From contig NZ_MJIE01000001.1 of the NCBI RefSeq assembly GCF_001940235.1, positions 496,001 through 560,000 on the forward strand: DNA of 64,000 nt, given 5' to 3'. The notes below the pieces were generated by a model. The model was not told the DNA's origin. It saw nothing but the letters and a program-made list of their open reading frames with translations, and ran no database searches. Origin of the DNA: Hornefia porci. Its GTDB lineage: Bacteria > Bacillota > Clostridia > Peptostreptococcales > Anaerovoracaceae. Below, in pieces: positions 9,673 to 18,821 of this stretch. The translations under genes were made by a program, and so were the position numbers. The number at the start of each line of letters is the position of its first letter. The stretch's first letter is position 1.

Positions 9673-10158
9673 TTATTCCTCTTCTCCCGGTTCCTCTTCC
9701 ATCACAGGCTCATGAATGTCGGTGGCCTTGTCCGTATAAAGGATTCCGTCCAGATGGTCGTATTCGTGGCACATCACTCTCGCATGAAAATCCTCAAACT
9801 CATATTCCTGCCAGTTTCCGTCCAGATCCTGAGCTCGCATTCTGATCTTCTGCGGCCGTTCCACCGTGCCGACCAGCCCCGGAACGCTGAGACATCCTTC
9901 CTCGCCTGTCTGACTTCCCTCTTCTTCAAGGATTTCCGGGTTAATCATGAAATAGACCTCCCCCGGTGCGGGCTCCGCCACGAACATCCGCCGCATCACG
10001 CCGACCTGCGGTCCGGCGATTCCGACGCCCTGCTCCTGACGCATAGTCTCCAGCATATCCTCCATGGTTGTGCGGATCCGGTCAGTGATTTCTGTGATTT
10101 CGCGGCAATGCTTTCTGAGTATCGCATCGCCTTCCTTAACTACATGTCTGATTGCCAT
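9673..10158 (-). CDS. def: Peptide deformylase
   Basis: Metalloenzyme that removes the N-formyl group from nascent proteins. The three signature motifs are present: GVGIAGPQVG (44-53), EEGCLSVPG with metal ligand C89, and CHEYDHLDG with H131, E132 and H135. At 161 residues it is a short, type 1-like form, ending in a Glu-rich tail. It lies 17 bases after priA and 6 before fmt. Confidence 0.96.
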   Translation of the reverse strand: MAIRHVVKEGDAILRKHCREITEITDRIRTTMEDMLETMRQEQGVGIAGPQVGVMRRMFVAEPAPGEVYFMINPEILEEEGSQTGEEGCLSVPGLVGTVERPQKIRMRAQDLDGNWQEYEFEDFHARVMCHEYDHLDGILYTDKATDIHEPVMEEEPGEEE

Positions 10159-10175
10159 TGTTCCTCCTGTGTCTG

Positions 10176-12182
10176 TTACAGCATGCTGTATGGATTGACG
10201 TCAATCGTCATGCTGCATTCGATTCTGTTCTTTGTCATCTGCTCCGCGAAGAAGCGGAGATAGTATATGTACCGGCCGCGCTCCCCCCGGGGACTTTTAA
10301 TCAGAATATGGTAGCGGAAGCTGTCCTGCCCCTTGAAATTTCCGGAAAGCTTCGGCGCGAATATGCGTTCCGCACCGGGCAGACCGGCCCGAATCAGGTA
10401 GTCCTTGCAGCGATCCGCCTGGCCGCTGGCCAGTTCCTCCGTCCCCGCGGTGAATTCCGCCGCGATCAGATCGCTGAAGGGCGGATAATTCATGAACCGG
10501 CGGACCATGATCTCCTGCCGGAAAAAGCTTTCATAATCGTGTTCTGCAGCCGCCAGCAGTGCGAAATTATCCGGGGTGCCGGTCTGGACGATCACTCTTC
10601 CCTGCCTCGTTCCTCGTCCGGCCCTTCCGGCCACCTGAGTCACCAGCTGAAAGGTCCGTTCTGTCGCGCGGTAATCGGGAATGTTCAGACTCACATCCGC
10701 CGCTACCACGCCGACCAGTCCGACATTCCGGAAATCCAGTCCCTTCGCCACCAGCTGCGTTCCGATCAGGATATCCGTTTTCCCTCTGGCGAAATCGCTG
10801 ATGATTCTGTTAATCTCCCGCGTCTTCTTCGCCGTGTCCAGATCCAGACGGCTCACAACGTAATCCGGAAACTGACGGGCGGTGAACTCCTCCACCTGCT
10901 CCGTTCCCACACCGGAAAAACGAATGTTTTCTCCTCCGCAGGACGGACACCGGGCCGGAACCGCGAATTTCTTTCCGCAGTAGTGACAAACCGCGGCGTT
11001 TTCTTTTTTGTGATAGACCAGCGAGATCCCGCATTCCGGACATTTCAGCACCTCGCCGCATTCCCTGCAGGCGATGAACGTTGAATATCCCCGCCGGTTC
11101 AGAAACAGGATCACCTGTTCCCCCGCGGCCAGTGTCCGCTTCATCTCATGGCAGAGCTGATTGCTGAACATCGTCCGGTTCCCGCACCGCAGCTCCTTCC
11201 TCATATCGACGATTTCCACCACGGGAAGAGGAACCGCGTTGTACCTGTGCTTCATCTCCAGAAGAGAATAGATTCCCTCCTTCGCCCGCTGGTAGGAAAC
11301 CACAGAGGGCGTGGCGCTTCCCAGAAGCAGCACTCCGTGGTAATGCATCAGCCGTCTGACCGCAACGTCGAGTGTCTCGTACTTCGGCGTCTGGTCGGAT
11401 TTATAGGTCGCTTCATGTTCCTCGTCCAGAATAATGACGCCGATATTCTCCATCGGGGCAAACACCCCGATCCGCGCTCCGATCACAATTCTGGCCTCGC
11501 CGCGGCGGATCCGCGTCCATTCATCGAAGCGCTCCCGACCCGTGAGCTTGCTGTGCATCACGGCGATACTCTCCTTGCCGAAACGTCCGATAAACCGCTC
11601 CACGATCTGCTTTGTCAGCGCAATCTCGGGAACGAGCATGATCGCTCCCTTCCCCATCGCGAGAGCCTGCCCGATGGCCTGCATATAGACCTCGGTCTTG
11701 CCGCTGCCGGTAACGCCGTGGATCAGAAACCGCTCCTCCCGTCCCTCGCGGATCGCCGCGCCGACGGTATCAGTCACCCGCTGCTGCTCGTCTGTCAGGG
11801 CTTCCACCGGCTGCGATTCTCCCCGGGCGTTTTTATAGGGTTCCTTTTCCTTTCCCGGCGCAGGGGGCTTTCCGTGGGGCACAAAGCATTTTACGCCGTC
11901 CATGTACCGGATCCCGTAGCGCCGGCGCATCCAGCATATGGTCTCAATCATTTCTCCGTTCAGAGAAAGACTGCCGTCCACGCTTTCAATCCTCCGGATA
12001 CGGGCGGGATCTATCTCCGGCTCCACGCCGGTCTGGAAAACAAATCCGCGCCGGTAGCCTTTTCTCCTGCCGAAGGGAATGTTCACCACCTGACCCGGGG
12101 AAAGGGGCTCGTCAGAGGCGTAGGTATAAAGCTCATCCGTATGTCTGCTGTTATTGTCTACGACAAGATTGACATAGTTCAT
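10176..12182 (-). CDS. priA: Primosomal protein N' (replication restart helicase PriA)
   Basis: 3'-to-5' DNA helicase that reloads the replisome on abandoned forks. An N-terminal DNA-binding domain precedes the helicase core with HGVTGSGKTEVYM (Walker A), LDEEHEATYKSD (DEAH box) and QVAGRAGRG (motif VI). Between the helicase lobes are paired-cysteine zinc sites (CRECGEVLKCPECG, CHYCG, CPSCGG). At 668 residues it is shorter than E. coli PriA (732) and most Firmicutes forms (about 730-800), with the shortening mainly before the Walker A motif. Confidence 0.95.
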   Translation of the reverse strand: MNYVNLVVDNNSRHTDELYTYASDEPLSPGQVVNIPFGRRKGYRRGFVFQTGVEPEIDPARIRRIESVDGSLSLNGEMIETICWMRRRYGIRYMDGVKCFVPHGKPPAPGKEKEPYKNARGESQPVEALTDEQQRVTDTVGAAIREGREERFLIHGVTGSGKTEVYMQAIGQALAMGKGAIMLVPEIALTKQIVERFIGRFGKESIAVMHSKLTGRERFDEWTRIRRGEARIVIGARIGVFAPMENIGVIILDEEHEATYKSDQTPKYETLDVAVRRLMHYHGVLLLGSATPSVVSYQRAKEGIYSLLEMKHRYNAVPLPVVEIVDMRKELRCGNRTMFSNQLCHEMKRTLAAGEQVILFLNRRGYSTFIACRECGEVLKCPECGISLVYHKKENAAVCHYCGKKFAVPARCPSCGGENIRFSGVGTEQVEEFTARQFPDYVVSRLDLDTAKKTREINRIISDFARGKTDILIGTQLVAKGLDFRNVGLVGVVAADVSLNIPDYRATERTFQLVTQVAGRAGRGTRQGRVIVQTGTPDNFALLAAAEHDYESFFRQEIMVRRFMNYPPFSDLIAAEFTAGTEELASGQADRCKDYLIRAGLPGAERIFAPKLSGNFKGQDSFRYHILIKSPRGERGRYIYYLRFFAEQMTKNRIECSMTIDVNPYSML

Positions 12183-12194
12183 CCGAATTCTCCG

Positions 12195-13205
12195 CTACAG
12201 CAGGAAAATTCCGTGTCTCCTGCACTCCTCTGTCATCTCCTGCGGCCAGACGGATACCTGAACCTCGCCGATATGCGCCTTGCGCAGGAAATACATACAC
12301 AGTCTGCTCTGTCCGATACCGCCGCCGATGGAATACGGAAGCTCATCGTTCAAAACAGCCCGGTGATACGGCAGCTGACGTCTGTCCTCATTTCCCGCGA
12401 GCTTCAGCTGACGCTCCATGGCCGCGGCGTCCACGCGGATACCCATGGACGAAATTTCAAAGGCCCGGTTCAGTACATCGTTCCAGAGGATAATATCTCC
12501 GTTCAGTTCCCAGTCGTCGTAGTCCGGAGATCTGCCGTCGTGCTTCTCGCCGGACCGGAGCGCGCCGCCGATTTTCTCGATGAAGACAGCTCCGTGATCC
12601 CGGCAGATCAGGTCTTCTCTCTCCTTCGGTGTCTTGTTGGGATACAGATCCTCCAGCTCCTGCGCCGTAATGAAATAGATCTCATTGGGAATCTCCGTCT
12701 GTACATCGCGGTAGAGCCGGTTTACATAGTCGCCGAGATTTTTGACCGCATTGTAGATCGTCGTAACAGTCTCGTGAAGGTATTCCGTGGAGCGCTGCTC
12801 CTTTGTGATAACCTTCTCCCAGTCCCACTGATCCACGTACACCGAGTGAAGATTGTCCATCTCCTCGTCCCGGCGGATCGCGTTCATGTCCGTGTAAATT
12901 CCGTGTCCCGGCTTGATTCCGTACTTTCCGAGGGCGTAGCGTTTCCACTTGGCCAGGGACTGCACAATCTCCACGCGTTTCTCGTCCATGTCCTTCAGCG
13001 TGAAGTCCACCCGTCTCTCCACGCCGTTGAGATTGTCGTTCAGTCCCGATTCAGGGATGACGAACAGCGGCGCAGAAACCCGGCGGAGGGAGAGACCGTA
13101 GGCCAGCTCCGACTGGAAGTAATCTTTGATTTTCTTAATGGCTCTCTGTGTTTCCAGAGGGTTCAGCAGTGCTTTGTAGCCTTCAGGCAAAATCAGTTCA
13201 GACAT
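12195..13205 (-). CDS. asnA: Aspartate-ammonia ligase (asparagine synthetase A)
   Basis: ATP-dependent synthesis of asparagine from aspartate and ammonia. Starts MSELILPEGYKALLNPLETQ at the ATG at 13205, 8 bases after AAGGAG; the frame is open to 13265 but that extension overlaps queH and lacks a ribosome site. Class II aminoacyl-tRNA-synthetase-like motifs include RVSAPLFV, VDFTLKDM, YVDQWDWEKV and GGGIGQSRLCMYFL. The 336-residue length matches the family. No T-box or other leader fits the 35-base gap after queH, so it is probably cotranscribed with queH. Confidence 0.95.
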   Translation of the reverse strand: MSELILPEGYKALLNPLETQRAIKKIKDYFQSELAYGLSLRRVSAPLFVIPESGLNDNLNGVERRVDFTLKDMDEKRVEIVQSLAKWKRYALGKYGIKPGHGIYTDMNAIRRDEEMDNLHSVYVDQWDWEKVITKEQRSTEYLHETVTTIYNAVKNLGDYVNRLYRDVQTEIPNEIYFITAQELEDLYPNKTPKEREDLICRDHGAVFIEKIGGALRSGEKHDGRSPDYDDWELNGDIILWNDVLNRAFEISSMGIRVDAAAMERQLKLAGNEDRRQLPYHRAVLNDELPYSIGGGIGQSRLCMYFLRKAHIGEVQVSVWPQEMTEECRRHGIFLL

Positions 13206-13240
13206 ATATTTTCTCCTTGTCAATAAATTATTATCGTAAT

Positions 13241-13900
13241 CTAGTCGTTTTTGGAAAACAGACACCCGCAGTAATTCTGCCGATACAGTCCGTATTCCCT
13301 GGAAAGCTGTACGCTGCGCTGGAAGCCGGCCTTTTTCTTGAAGTCGCGGTCCAGATACTCAATCCCGAACTCCGTCGCAAGCGCCCGGCCGATTTCGGAA
13401 ATTCTGCGGTAATCCTTGTGCGGGCTGACAGTGAGAGTCGTGCCGAAGATCGGATAACCGTGCTCCGCGGCAAACGCGGCGGTTCCTGCCAGGCGCATCT
13501 GAAAGCATACGGTGCACCGGGCGCCTCCCTCCGGTTCCTGTTCCAGTCCGCGGACGCGTTCCAGGTACCGCTCCGGATCGTAGTCGCCTTCAACAAAGGT
13601 TATATGGCCGCGTTCTCCCGCCGCCCGGCGATTGACCGCGTCAATAAAGCGGATCTGCTCCGCCTTGCGTTTCTCGTATTCCTCCCGGTCCGTAATACAC
13701 GGATTATAAAAAAAGACTGTAATGCTGTAATCCGGCAGCAGCCGCTCGATTACAGCGGTACTGCACGGCCCGCAGCAGCTGTGCAGCAGAAGATTTTTCT
13801 GCTCCAGACGGCTCCCGACGGGATCAAACCGGCATTCTGTCCGGCTCTGACCGCAGTATGCGAGACCGCAGTCGCCGGCTTCACGTTTTTTCTCCGTCAT
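13241..13900 (-). CDS. queH: Epoxyqueuosine reductase QueH
   Basis: Last step of queuosine biosynthesis, in place of QueG: reduces epoxyqueuosine in tRNA to queuosine, using an iron-sulfur cluster. The start is the ATG at 13900 behind GGAGGAAGT; upstream sequence in this frame is antisense to the radical SAM gene. Cysteine motifs are SCCGPCS, NPC, ARCTVCFQMRL and the C-terminal NYCGCLFS. YEKRKAEQIRFID and TTLTVSPHKD are also typical of the family (formerly DUF208). Length 219. Confidence 0.93.
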   Translation of the reverse strand: MTEKKREAGDCGLAYCGQSRTECRFDPVGSRLEQKNLLLHSCCGPCSTAVIERLLPDYSITVFFYNPCITDREEYEKRKAEQIRFIDAVNRRAAGERGHITFVEGDYDPERYLERVRGLEQEPEGGARCTVCFQMRLAGTAAFAAEHGYPIFGTTLTVSPHKDYRRISEIGRALATEFGIEYLDRDFKKKAGFQRSVQLSREYGLYRQNYCGCLFSKND

Positions 13901-13924
13901 ACTTCCTCCAACGCTTAAAATCAC

Positions 13925-13953
13925 TTCACAATCATAACAATTTATTATATCAT
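13925..13953. promoter_or_regulatory. Overlapping divergent promoters of queH-asnA and the radical SAM gene
   Basis: Plus strand: TTCACA at 13925-13930, 17-base spacer, TATCAT at 13948-13953. Minus strand: TATAAT (13944-13949) lies within the same few bases, with only a poor -35. The 80-base intergenic stretch is very AT-rich compared with its neighbours. Confidence 0.55.
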
Positions 13954-13981
13954 AAAAATATGCTGAAAGGAAGGAAAAAGG

Positions 13982-14959
13982 GTGATGACAAAGGGATGTA
14001 AAGTGAATTCTGAAGGGAATTGCGAAGTGACTGCTGAAGTAAATGCTGAAGTGAATGAATATGGGGAATCTCTGCGGATTAACACCATCGGCCGATGGCT
14101 GAAAAGCCGCTTCGGTCAGAAGATGGTGAAACTTGCTCTGGACGGCGGCTTTACCTGTCCGAACCGGGACGGAACAAAGGGATGCGGCGGCTGCCTGTTC
14201 TGCGGAACAGGCGGGGGCGGCGATTTCGCATCCACCGTCGAGGACCAGATCCGCCTTCTGTCGGACAAATGGCCGGATGCCGGACATCTCGCCTATTTCC
14301 AGAACCATACGAACACTTATGCGCCCGTCGAAGTGCTTCGGGAGAAGTATTCCGCCGCGCTGAATTCGCCCGGCATCCGCGGCCTGGTGATTGCCACCCG
14401 CCCCGACTGCCTGCCGGAAGATGTTCTGGAGCTTCTGGATCAGATAAACCGTGAACATTTCATGTGGCTGGAGCTGGGGCTTCAGACCGGCAATGAAACC
14501 ACCGCCGGGAGAATCAACCGGTGTTATGACAATTCCGTTTTCGAGTCCGCCATGTGCAGACTGCGGGAGCTCCGGATCAGGGCAGTGGTTCATCTGATTC
14601 TGGGGCTTCCGGGGGAAACCCGGGAGGACATGATGGAATCCGTACGGTATGTGTCTGAAAGCGGCGCCTGGGGAATCAAGCTGCATCTGCTGAACGTGGT
14701 CCGGGGGTCACGTATGGCAGACGAATATCCCGGGTATGTTCCCTTTCAGAGTATGGAAGAATACATCGATCTGGTCTGCGATATTGTCGAGATGCTGCCC
14801 CCTGAAATGGTGGTCCACCGCCTGACGGGAGACACGCCCCGCAGGGATCTTATCGCACCGGAGTGGAGTTACCGCAAGCGGAGCATCCTGAACGGCATTT
14901 ATGCCGAGCTCCGCAGACGCGGCACATATCAAGGGTTCAGGAGCCCCTCACGATCTTGA
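13982..14959 (+). CDS. Radical SAM protein, TIGR01212/YhcC family
   Basis: Radical SAM enzyme of unassigned substrate. The cluster motif is CPNRDGTKGCGGCLFC (three cysteines in the CX8-CX2-C spacing of this family rather than CX3CX2C), followed by QTGNETTAGRINR and LILGLPGETREDMM. The first ~30 residues are an added, repetitive stretch rich in Glu/Val/Asn (EVTAEVNAEVNE) before the family-typical IGRWLKSRFGQKMVKLALDGG. Start GTG at 13982 or ATG at 13985; AAGGAAGG precedes both. The 3' end overlaps the convergent glucosaminidase gene by 23 bases. Confidence 0.88.
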   Translation: MMTKGCKVNSEGNCEVTAEVNAEVNEYGESLRINTIGRWLKSRFGQKMVKLALDGGFTCPNRDGTKGCGGCLFCGTGGGGDFASTVEDQIRLLSDKWPDAGHLAYFQNHTNTYAPVEVLREKYSAALNSPGIRGLVIATRPDCLPEDVLELLDQINREHFMWLELGLQTGNETTAGRINRCYDNSVFESAMCRLRELRIRAVVHLILGLPGETREDMMESVRYVSESGAWGIKLHLLNVVRGSRMADEYPGYVPFQSMEEYIDLVCDIVEMLPPEMVVHRLTGDTPRRDLIAPEWSYRKRSILNGIYAELRRRGTYQGFRSPSRS

Positions 14960-16757
14960 CCGTATAGGTCCGTTTCAATCCGGAAGATGCCGTACACACC
15001 ACCTTGAACGTATTGGTTCCCGACGAAAGAGATTTCTTTCCTGTTCCTGAAACCTTCGCGGAGGTTCTGCTCGCCGCGCCGGCGGAAATCGTCGCCGAGG
15101 ACACACTTTTGCCGACATAGACCGTAAACGACTTCGTATAACTCTGCGATGAGCTGCTGATCTTCGTGTAGGTTCTGCCGCCGGCCGTGACCTTCAGGGT
15201 CTTCAGATAATAATTATTGTCCTTTTTCCAGCTGGAGGACGGAACCTTGCAGGCGCTCGACGGCATATTTTTATAAACGGGGATATAGAATACGATCTTT
15301 TTGTCGTAAATCTTGTATTTCTTATAACTGGACGCGGTGGATACCGATGTGTTCCGCGGCGCGTAGACCGCCGTCATATAGACGTGAGTTCCTACCCTGC
15401 TCAGTCCGTTCATCACATTGAAATGCTCCAGATAGGCGCAGCTCTGGTTATTTGCGATAAAATTCGAAGCGATGTACTTCGCCCCTCCCCGGATCGCTTT
15501 GTCAATGCTGGTCCAGGGACGGAGATAACTGGAGCCGCTTCCCGCGTACCGGATACCGTTGGACGCGCCGCCGCTGGCGGAATCGTAGGCGCCGATGTTG
15601 AACACGTTATACACCTTCCGGCCACTGACCGTTCCGCTGTTGATTTTAGAGCCCTGCTCCTCCAGCGCCTTGGCAGTCAGATAGACAGGACTGATGTTGT
15701 AGCTCTTCGCCGCCGTGACGAAGCTTCCGGAATTTTTGTAGAGGTAGCTGTTCCTTCCCTTCGTCATGGTCTTCACCATGGAAAGCGTCTGATAAGAGGA
15801 ATGGTACCGGTTGTCTTCAAACATGAACACATGCGTGTCATCCAGCCAGTTCCTCGGGTCCATATAAAATTCCACGCACCCCTCGGAGGCGGCGATGAAC
15901 TTCGCTCCGTCCTTCGGCGCGTACCTGTTGGTCAGATAGTTGTAACAGCCTTTCTCCACAGAGCGGTAGGAGTACGGGAAGGTCGTGTAGACCAGATTGG
16001 TTCCCGTCCTCTCTGTCATCCGAGAGACCGCATCCGACCAGTCCAGTCCTGTGTTTACCGCCACAAATTCCCATTTTGGATGCGCTTTTTTCAGCGCGGC
16101 CAGTTTCTTTGTGTAACTGGAAGGAAAGCCCTTAAAGGACGTTGTGGACGTAGATGAGGAGGATGAGCTGCTTTTCGAGGAGGACGAGGATGACGTGCTC
16201 TTCGAAGAAGACGCGGTCGATGAAGTCGAACTCAGCTTGACGTAGCGGGCAATCACATAATAGTATTTGGAGCCGACCTTGATTTTATACCACTTCTCTC
16301 CGTTCCGGTCATAAGCGGTCAGCACCACCTTGACTGATTTTCCTTTTTTATAGACAGTCTTCTTCGCGTAGCTCCAGCCGGCGCCGGCCCGGATGTTGAC
16401 GTCCGCTGTAGTCTTGCCCGACACGGTGACACTGTCTGCGTATTTCACGAGATCCGAACGGATGTATCCCTTATAACTGCTGATATAATACCACTTGTAT
16501 TTCGCTTTCGTGCTTTTTTTCGCCGTGAAATATTCCGCCTTGATAGAGAATTTCTTACCCTTGGACAAAGTCCTGACCTGCGCAGAAGACACCGACGCGG
16601 AAGCGCGGATAACGGATGCGGTCTTTGCTGTCCCGGAGGCAGCAGGCTTCGACGCAGCGAAAACGTCCGTGCCGCACATCATCATCGCGAGGATGATTCC
16701 GAACAGTGTCACGGATATCGTTCTGACACGGGTATTCTTTTTTACTGAAATGATCAT
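14937..16757 (-). CDS. Secreted SH3b-domain glucosaminidase (GH73-like) with Ig-like C-terminus
   Basis: Probable exported peptidoglycan hydrolase cutting at N-acetylglucosamine. Start at ATG 16757 behind TTGGAGTA; the longer frame upstream runs into tdk. A signal peptide spans about 1-35 (basic start, VTLFGIILAMMMCGTDVFA). Two SH3b-type modules follow (about 40-175), the second with ADVNIRAGAGWSY, then a Ser-rich linker, then the glucosaminidase domain (about 215-480; YLTAKALEEQGS carries the likely catalytic Glu). The last ~85 residues resemble a cadherin-like beta-sandwich. It lies 17 bases after tdk. I infer a role in wall turnover. Confidence 0.85.
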   Translation of the reverse strand: MIISVKKNTRVRTISVTLFGIILAMMMCGTDVFAASKPAASGTAKTASVIRASASVSSAQVRTLSKGKKFSIKAEYFTAKKSTKAKYKWYYISSYKGYIRSDLVKYADSVTVSGKTTADVNIRAGAGWSYAKKTVYKKGKSVKVVLTAYDRNGEKWYKIKVGSKYYYVIARYVKLSSTSSTASSSKSTSSSSSSKSSSSSSSTSTTSFKGFPSSYTKKLAALKKAHPKWEFVAVNTGLDWSDAVSRMTERTGTNLVYTTFPYSYRSVEKGCYNYLTNRYAPKDGAKFIAASEGCVEFYMDPRNWLDDTHVFMFEDNRYHSSYQTLSMVKTMTKGRNSYLYKNSGSFVTAAKSYNISPVYLTAKALEEQGSKINSGTVSGRKVYNVFNIGAYDSASGGASNGIRYAGSGSSYLRPWTSIDKAIRGGAKYIASNFIANNQSCAYLEHFNVMNGLSRVGTHVYMTAVYAPRNTSVSTASSYKKYKIYDKKIVFYIPVYKNMPSSACKVPSSSWKKDNNYYLKTLKVTAGGRTYTKISSSSQSYTKSFTVYVGKSVSSATISAGAASRTSAKVSGTGKKSLSSGTNTFKVVCTASSGLKRTYTVKIVRGS

Positions 16758-16774
16758 ATTTACTCCAAATCCGG

Positions 16775-17359
16775 CTACCGATCGGGTCCCAGACGTCCAT
16801 CGTTGTAATGCTTGCGGCAGAGCGACACGTACATGTCGTTTCCGCCGATCACAATCTGCTCCCCCTGCTTCACGATGTTTCCGTTCACCAGCCTGGCAAC
16901 CATCGTCGCCTTTCTGCCGCACCAGCAGATCGTCTTGATTTCCTCGATCTTGTCGGCGTAGGCAAGCATATAATACGATCCCTCAAAGAGTTCATTTTGA
17001 AAATCGTTTTTCAGTCCGTATGCCAGCACAGGCACCTCGAAACTGTCCACGATCTCAGCCAGTTCTTCCACATGATGCTTCTTCAGGAACTGACACTCGT
17101 CGATCAGCACACAGTCAACGGGATGATCCGTGTTCTTCTGGATGAAGAGATCCAGAATGTTCGTATCCTCGTTCACGATGTCGGCCTCTCTCTGCAGCCC
17201 GATGCGCGAGGTGATCAGTCCGACGCCGTAGCGGTCGTCCACCGACGGAATCAGAGTGAGAACGTGTTTCCCGCGTTCCTCATAATTATAAGCGACCTTG
17301 ATGAGTTCAATCGATTTGCCCGCGTTCATCGTGCTGTAGCGATAATATAACTGTGCCAT
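16775..17359 (-). CDS. tdk: Thymidine kinase (type II)
   Basis: Salvage kinase converting thymidine to dTMP. The 194-residue protein has a P-loop STMNAGKS (9-16), the DEC motif [13 protein letters not shown] with the catalytic Glu, a lasso-type substrate loop and zinc cysteines in ICWCGRKAT and the C-terminal CRKHY. It is preceded by its own promoter and GGGAGG. Confidence 0.96.
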   Translation of the reverse strand: MAQLYYRYSTMNAGKSIELIKVAYNYEERGKHVLTLIPSVDDRYGVGLITSRIGLQREADIVNEDTNILDLFIQKNTDHPVDCVLIDECQFLKKHHVEELAEIVDSFEVPVLAYGLKNDFQNELFEGSYYMLAYADKIEEIKTICWCGRKATMVARLVNGNIVKQGEQIVIGGNDMYVSLCRKHYNDGRLGPDR

Positions 17360-17384
17360 GTTCCCTCCCGAATCATTTGGTTCT

Positions 17385-17413
17385 ATGATACCAAAAATTT
17401 ACCGCATTCGCAA
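17385..17413 (-). promoter_or_regulatory. tdk promoter
   Basis: On the minus strand TTGCGA (17408-17413), a 17-base spacer and TATCAT (17385-17390) form a sigma-A promoter 26 bases upstream of the tdk start. Confidence 0.65.
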
Positions 17414-17433
17414 GACTATATTCTGAGCAGGTA

Positions 17434-17463
17434 TTGCAAGAAAATTGAGCCGTGTGGTATACT
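17434..17463 (+). promoter_or_regulatory. Promoter of the 17516 gene
   Basis: TTGCAA (17434-17439), an 18-base spacer and TATACT (17458-17463) point right; AGAAGGGA lies before the ATG at 17516. Confidence 0.6.
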
Positions 17464-17515
17464 GTTGACAGAATTTCAATGAAAATCCGGCCAACAGGCA
17501 GAGAAGGGAAGCATC

Positions 17516-17977
17516 ATGTCAGATAACAGAAAATACATCAACAAAGCAAAATCCATCGTGATCAGCCGCAGTGAGGACTTCCGCCCCTATCTGGATCTCT
17601 ATATTTCGGAATCCAGGGCCCGGGGAACCGCGCTGAATCACCTGCCCTATCTCCGCTCCACCATGACCGGTATCTTCGAGGCCTCCATTCACCAGGCGCT
17701 GGGCGAGGCTCTGACCGAACGGGACAGCCGTCTGCTGGTCCGGAGGCTCTACCGCCTCTGCGAAAACCTGAAGCGTACAGAAGCGACGACCCGCCTAAAT
17801 CTGCACACCCCGGCCTATGCGGCGGCCGTCATTGCGGGAGCCCTCTCCGGAAATCCCCTCACTGACCGGGAGATCAATTCGCTGGAGCCGCTGGACCAGA
17901 GCGTCCGCGCCTACTTCGAGATGGCCGAAGAGAAGCTGCACAGGCAGCTGGACGCACCGGAGGCTCCGGCCGACTGA
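17516..17977 (+). CDS. Unrecognised 153-residue protein
   Basis: I do not recognise a family. The protein looks soluble and alpha-helical, rich in Arg, Leu and Glu, with no signal peptide, membrane segment or cysteine cluster. It begins MSDNRKYINKAKSIVISRSE and ends Ala/Pro-rich. It stands alone on the plus strand between divergent tdk and the tRNA cluster, with a good promoter and ribosome site and codon use like its neighbours, so it is probably a real gene. Confidence 0.7.
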   Translation: MSDNRKYINKAKSIVISRSEDFRPYLDLYISESRARGTALNHLPYLRSTMTGIFEASIHQALGEALTERDSRLLVRRLYRLCENLKRTEATTRLNLHTPAYAAAVIAGALSGNPLTDREINSLEPLDQSVRAYFEMAEEKLHRQLDAPEAPAD

Positions 17978-18070
17978 CCGTCCGCTCGCAGAGCGTTCTC
18001 AGTTCATTCTCAGCATTTTCCCCTCAGTTTTTGTTATATACAAAAGATACAAAAGATTTTTCTGCAGCGT

Positions 18071-18120
18071 ACAAAGAAAAATCGGCAACCGCCGAACTTC
18101 AATGTTTGCAGCGGTTGCCG
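18071..18120 (-). terminator. Terminator of the tRNA operon
   Basis: CGGCAACCGC pairs with GCGGTTGCCG across an 18-base loop; on the minus strand ATTTTTCTTTG follows directly. It lies 6 bases beyond the last tRNA. Confidence 0.85.
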
Positions 18121-18126
18121 TAAAAA

Positions 18127-18202
18127 TGGTGCTCAGACTCGGAATTGAACCAAGGACACGAGGATTTTCAGTCCTCTGCTCTACCTACTGAGCTATCTGA
18201 GC
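18127..18202 (-). tRNA. tRNA-Phe (GAA)
   Basis: 76-base cloverleaf with anticodon loop CTGAAAA, acceptor stem GCTCAGA/TCTGAGC and encoded CCA. Last gene of the tRNA operon. Confidence 0.95.
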
Positions 18203-18224
18203 ACATCATTATTAACTTGTAAAT

Positions 18225-18301
18225 TGGTGGGCCACCAGGGACTTGAACCCGGGACCTGCCGGTTATGAGCCGGATGCTCTGACCAACTGAGCTAGTGGCC
18301 C
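18225..18301 (-). tRNA. tRNA with CAT anticodon (Met elongator, or Ile2)
   Basis: 77-base cloverleaf, anticodon loop CTCATAA, acceptor GGGCCAC/GTGGCCC, encoded CCA. Absence of an initiator-type C1-A72 mismatch rules out fMet; elongator Met and TilS-modified Ile2 cannot be told apart by eye. Confidence 0.85.
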
Positions 18302-18311
18302 ACATTTCTGA

Positions 18312-18388
18312 TGGTCGGGGTGGCAGGATTTGAACCCGCGACCCACTGGTCCCAAACCAGTTGCGCTACCAAGCTGCGCTACACCCCG
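18312..18388 (-). tRNA. tRNA-Pro (TGG)
   Basis: 77-base cloverleaf, anticodon loop TTTGGGA, acceptor CGGGGTG/CACCCCG, encoded CCA. Confidence 0.95.
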
Positions 18389-18418
18389 ATACAACGAGCC
18401 CGCGCTGTGGGTCGAAAA

Positions 18419-18494
18419 TGGCAGGGGCAGAAGGATTCGAACCCTCGACACGTGGTTTTGGAGACCACTGCTCTGCCAACTGAGCTATACCCCT
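18419..18494 (-). tRNA. tRNA-Trp (CCA)
   Basis: 76-base cloverleaf, anticodon loop CTCCAAA, acceptor AGGGGTA/TGCCCCT, discriminator G, encoded CCA. Confidence 0.95.
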
Positions 18495-18502
18495 ATAAAA
18501 AA

Positions 18503-18592
18503 CGGAGAAGGCGAGATTCGAACTCGCGCTGCCCATAATTGAACACTAACGGTTTAGCAAACCGTCCTCTTCAGCCACTTGAGTACTTCTCC
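18503..18592 (-). tRNA. tRNA-Ser (GCT), no encoded CCA
   Basis: 90-base class II tRNA with long variable arm and anticodon loop TTGCTAA. After CTTCTCC and discriminator G the sequence runs TTTTTT rather than CCA, so a CCA-adding enzyme must complete it; it is the only one in the cluster lacking CCA. Confidence 0.93.
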
Positions 18593-18629
18593 AGGTGCAT
18601 GAACCGGCGATATATCCCGAATCCCTAAA

Positions 18630-18715
<86 letters not shown>

Positions 18716-18740
18716 ATGATGGCGGTGATTCGTAAAAAAA

Positions 18741-18816
18741 TGGTGACCCATCGGAGATTCGAACTCCGGACACCTTGATTAAAAGTCAAGTGCTCTACCA
18801 CCTGAGCTAATGGGTC
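18741..18816 (-). tRNA. tRNA-Lys (TTT)
   Basis: 76-base cloverleaf, anticodon loop CTTTTAA, acceptor GACCCAT/ATGGGTC, encoded CCA. Confidence 0.95.
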
Positions 18817-18821
18817 GTAAC

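Noticed and set aside
13206..13240. T-box leader for asnA
   Set aside because: Only 35 bases separate queH and asnA, too short for a T-box, and no specifier or antiterminator sequence is present.
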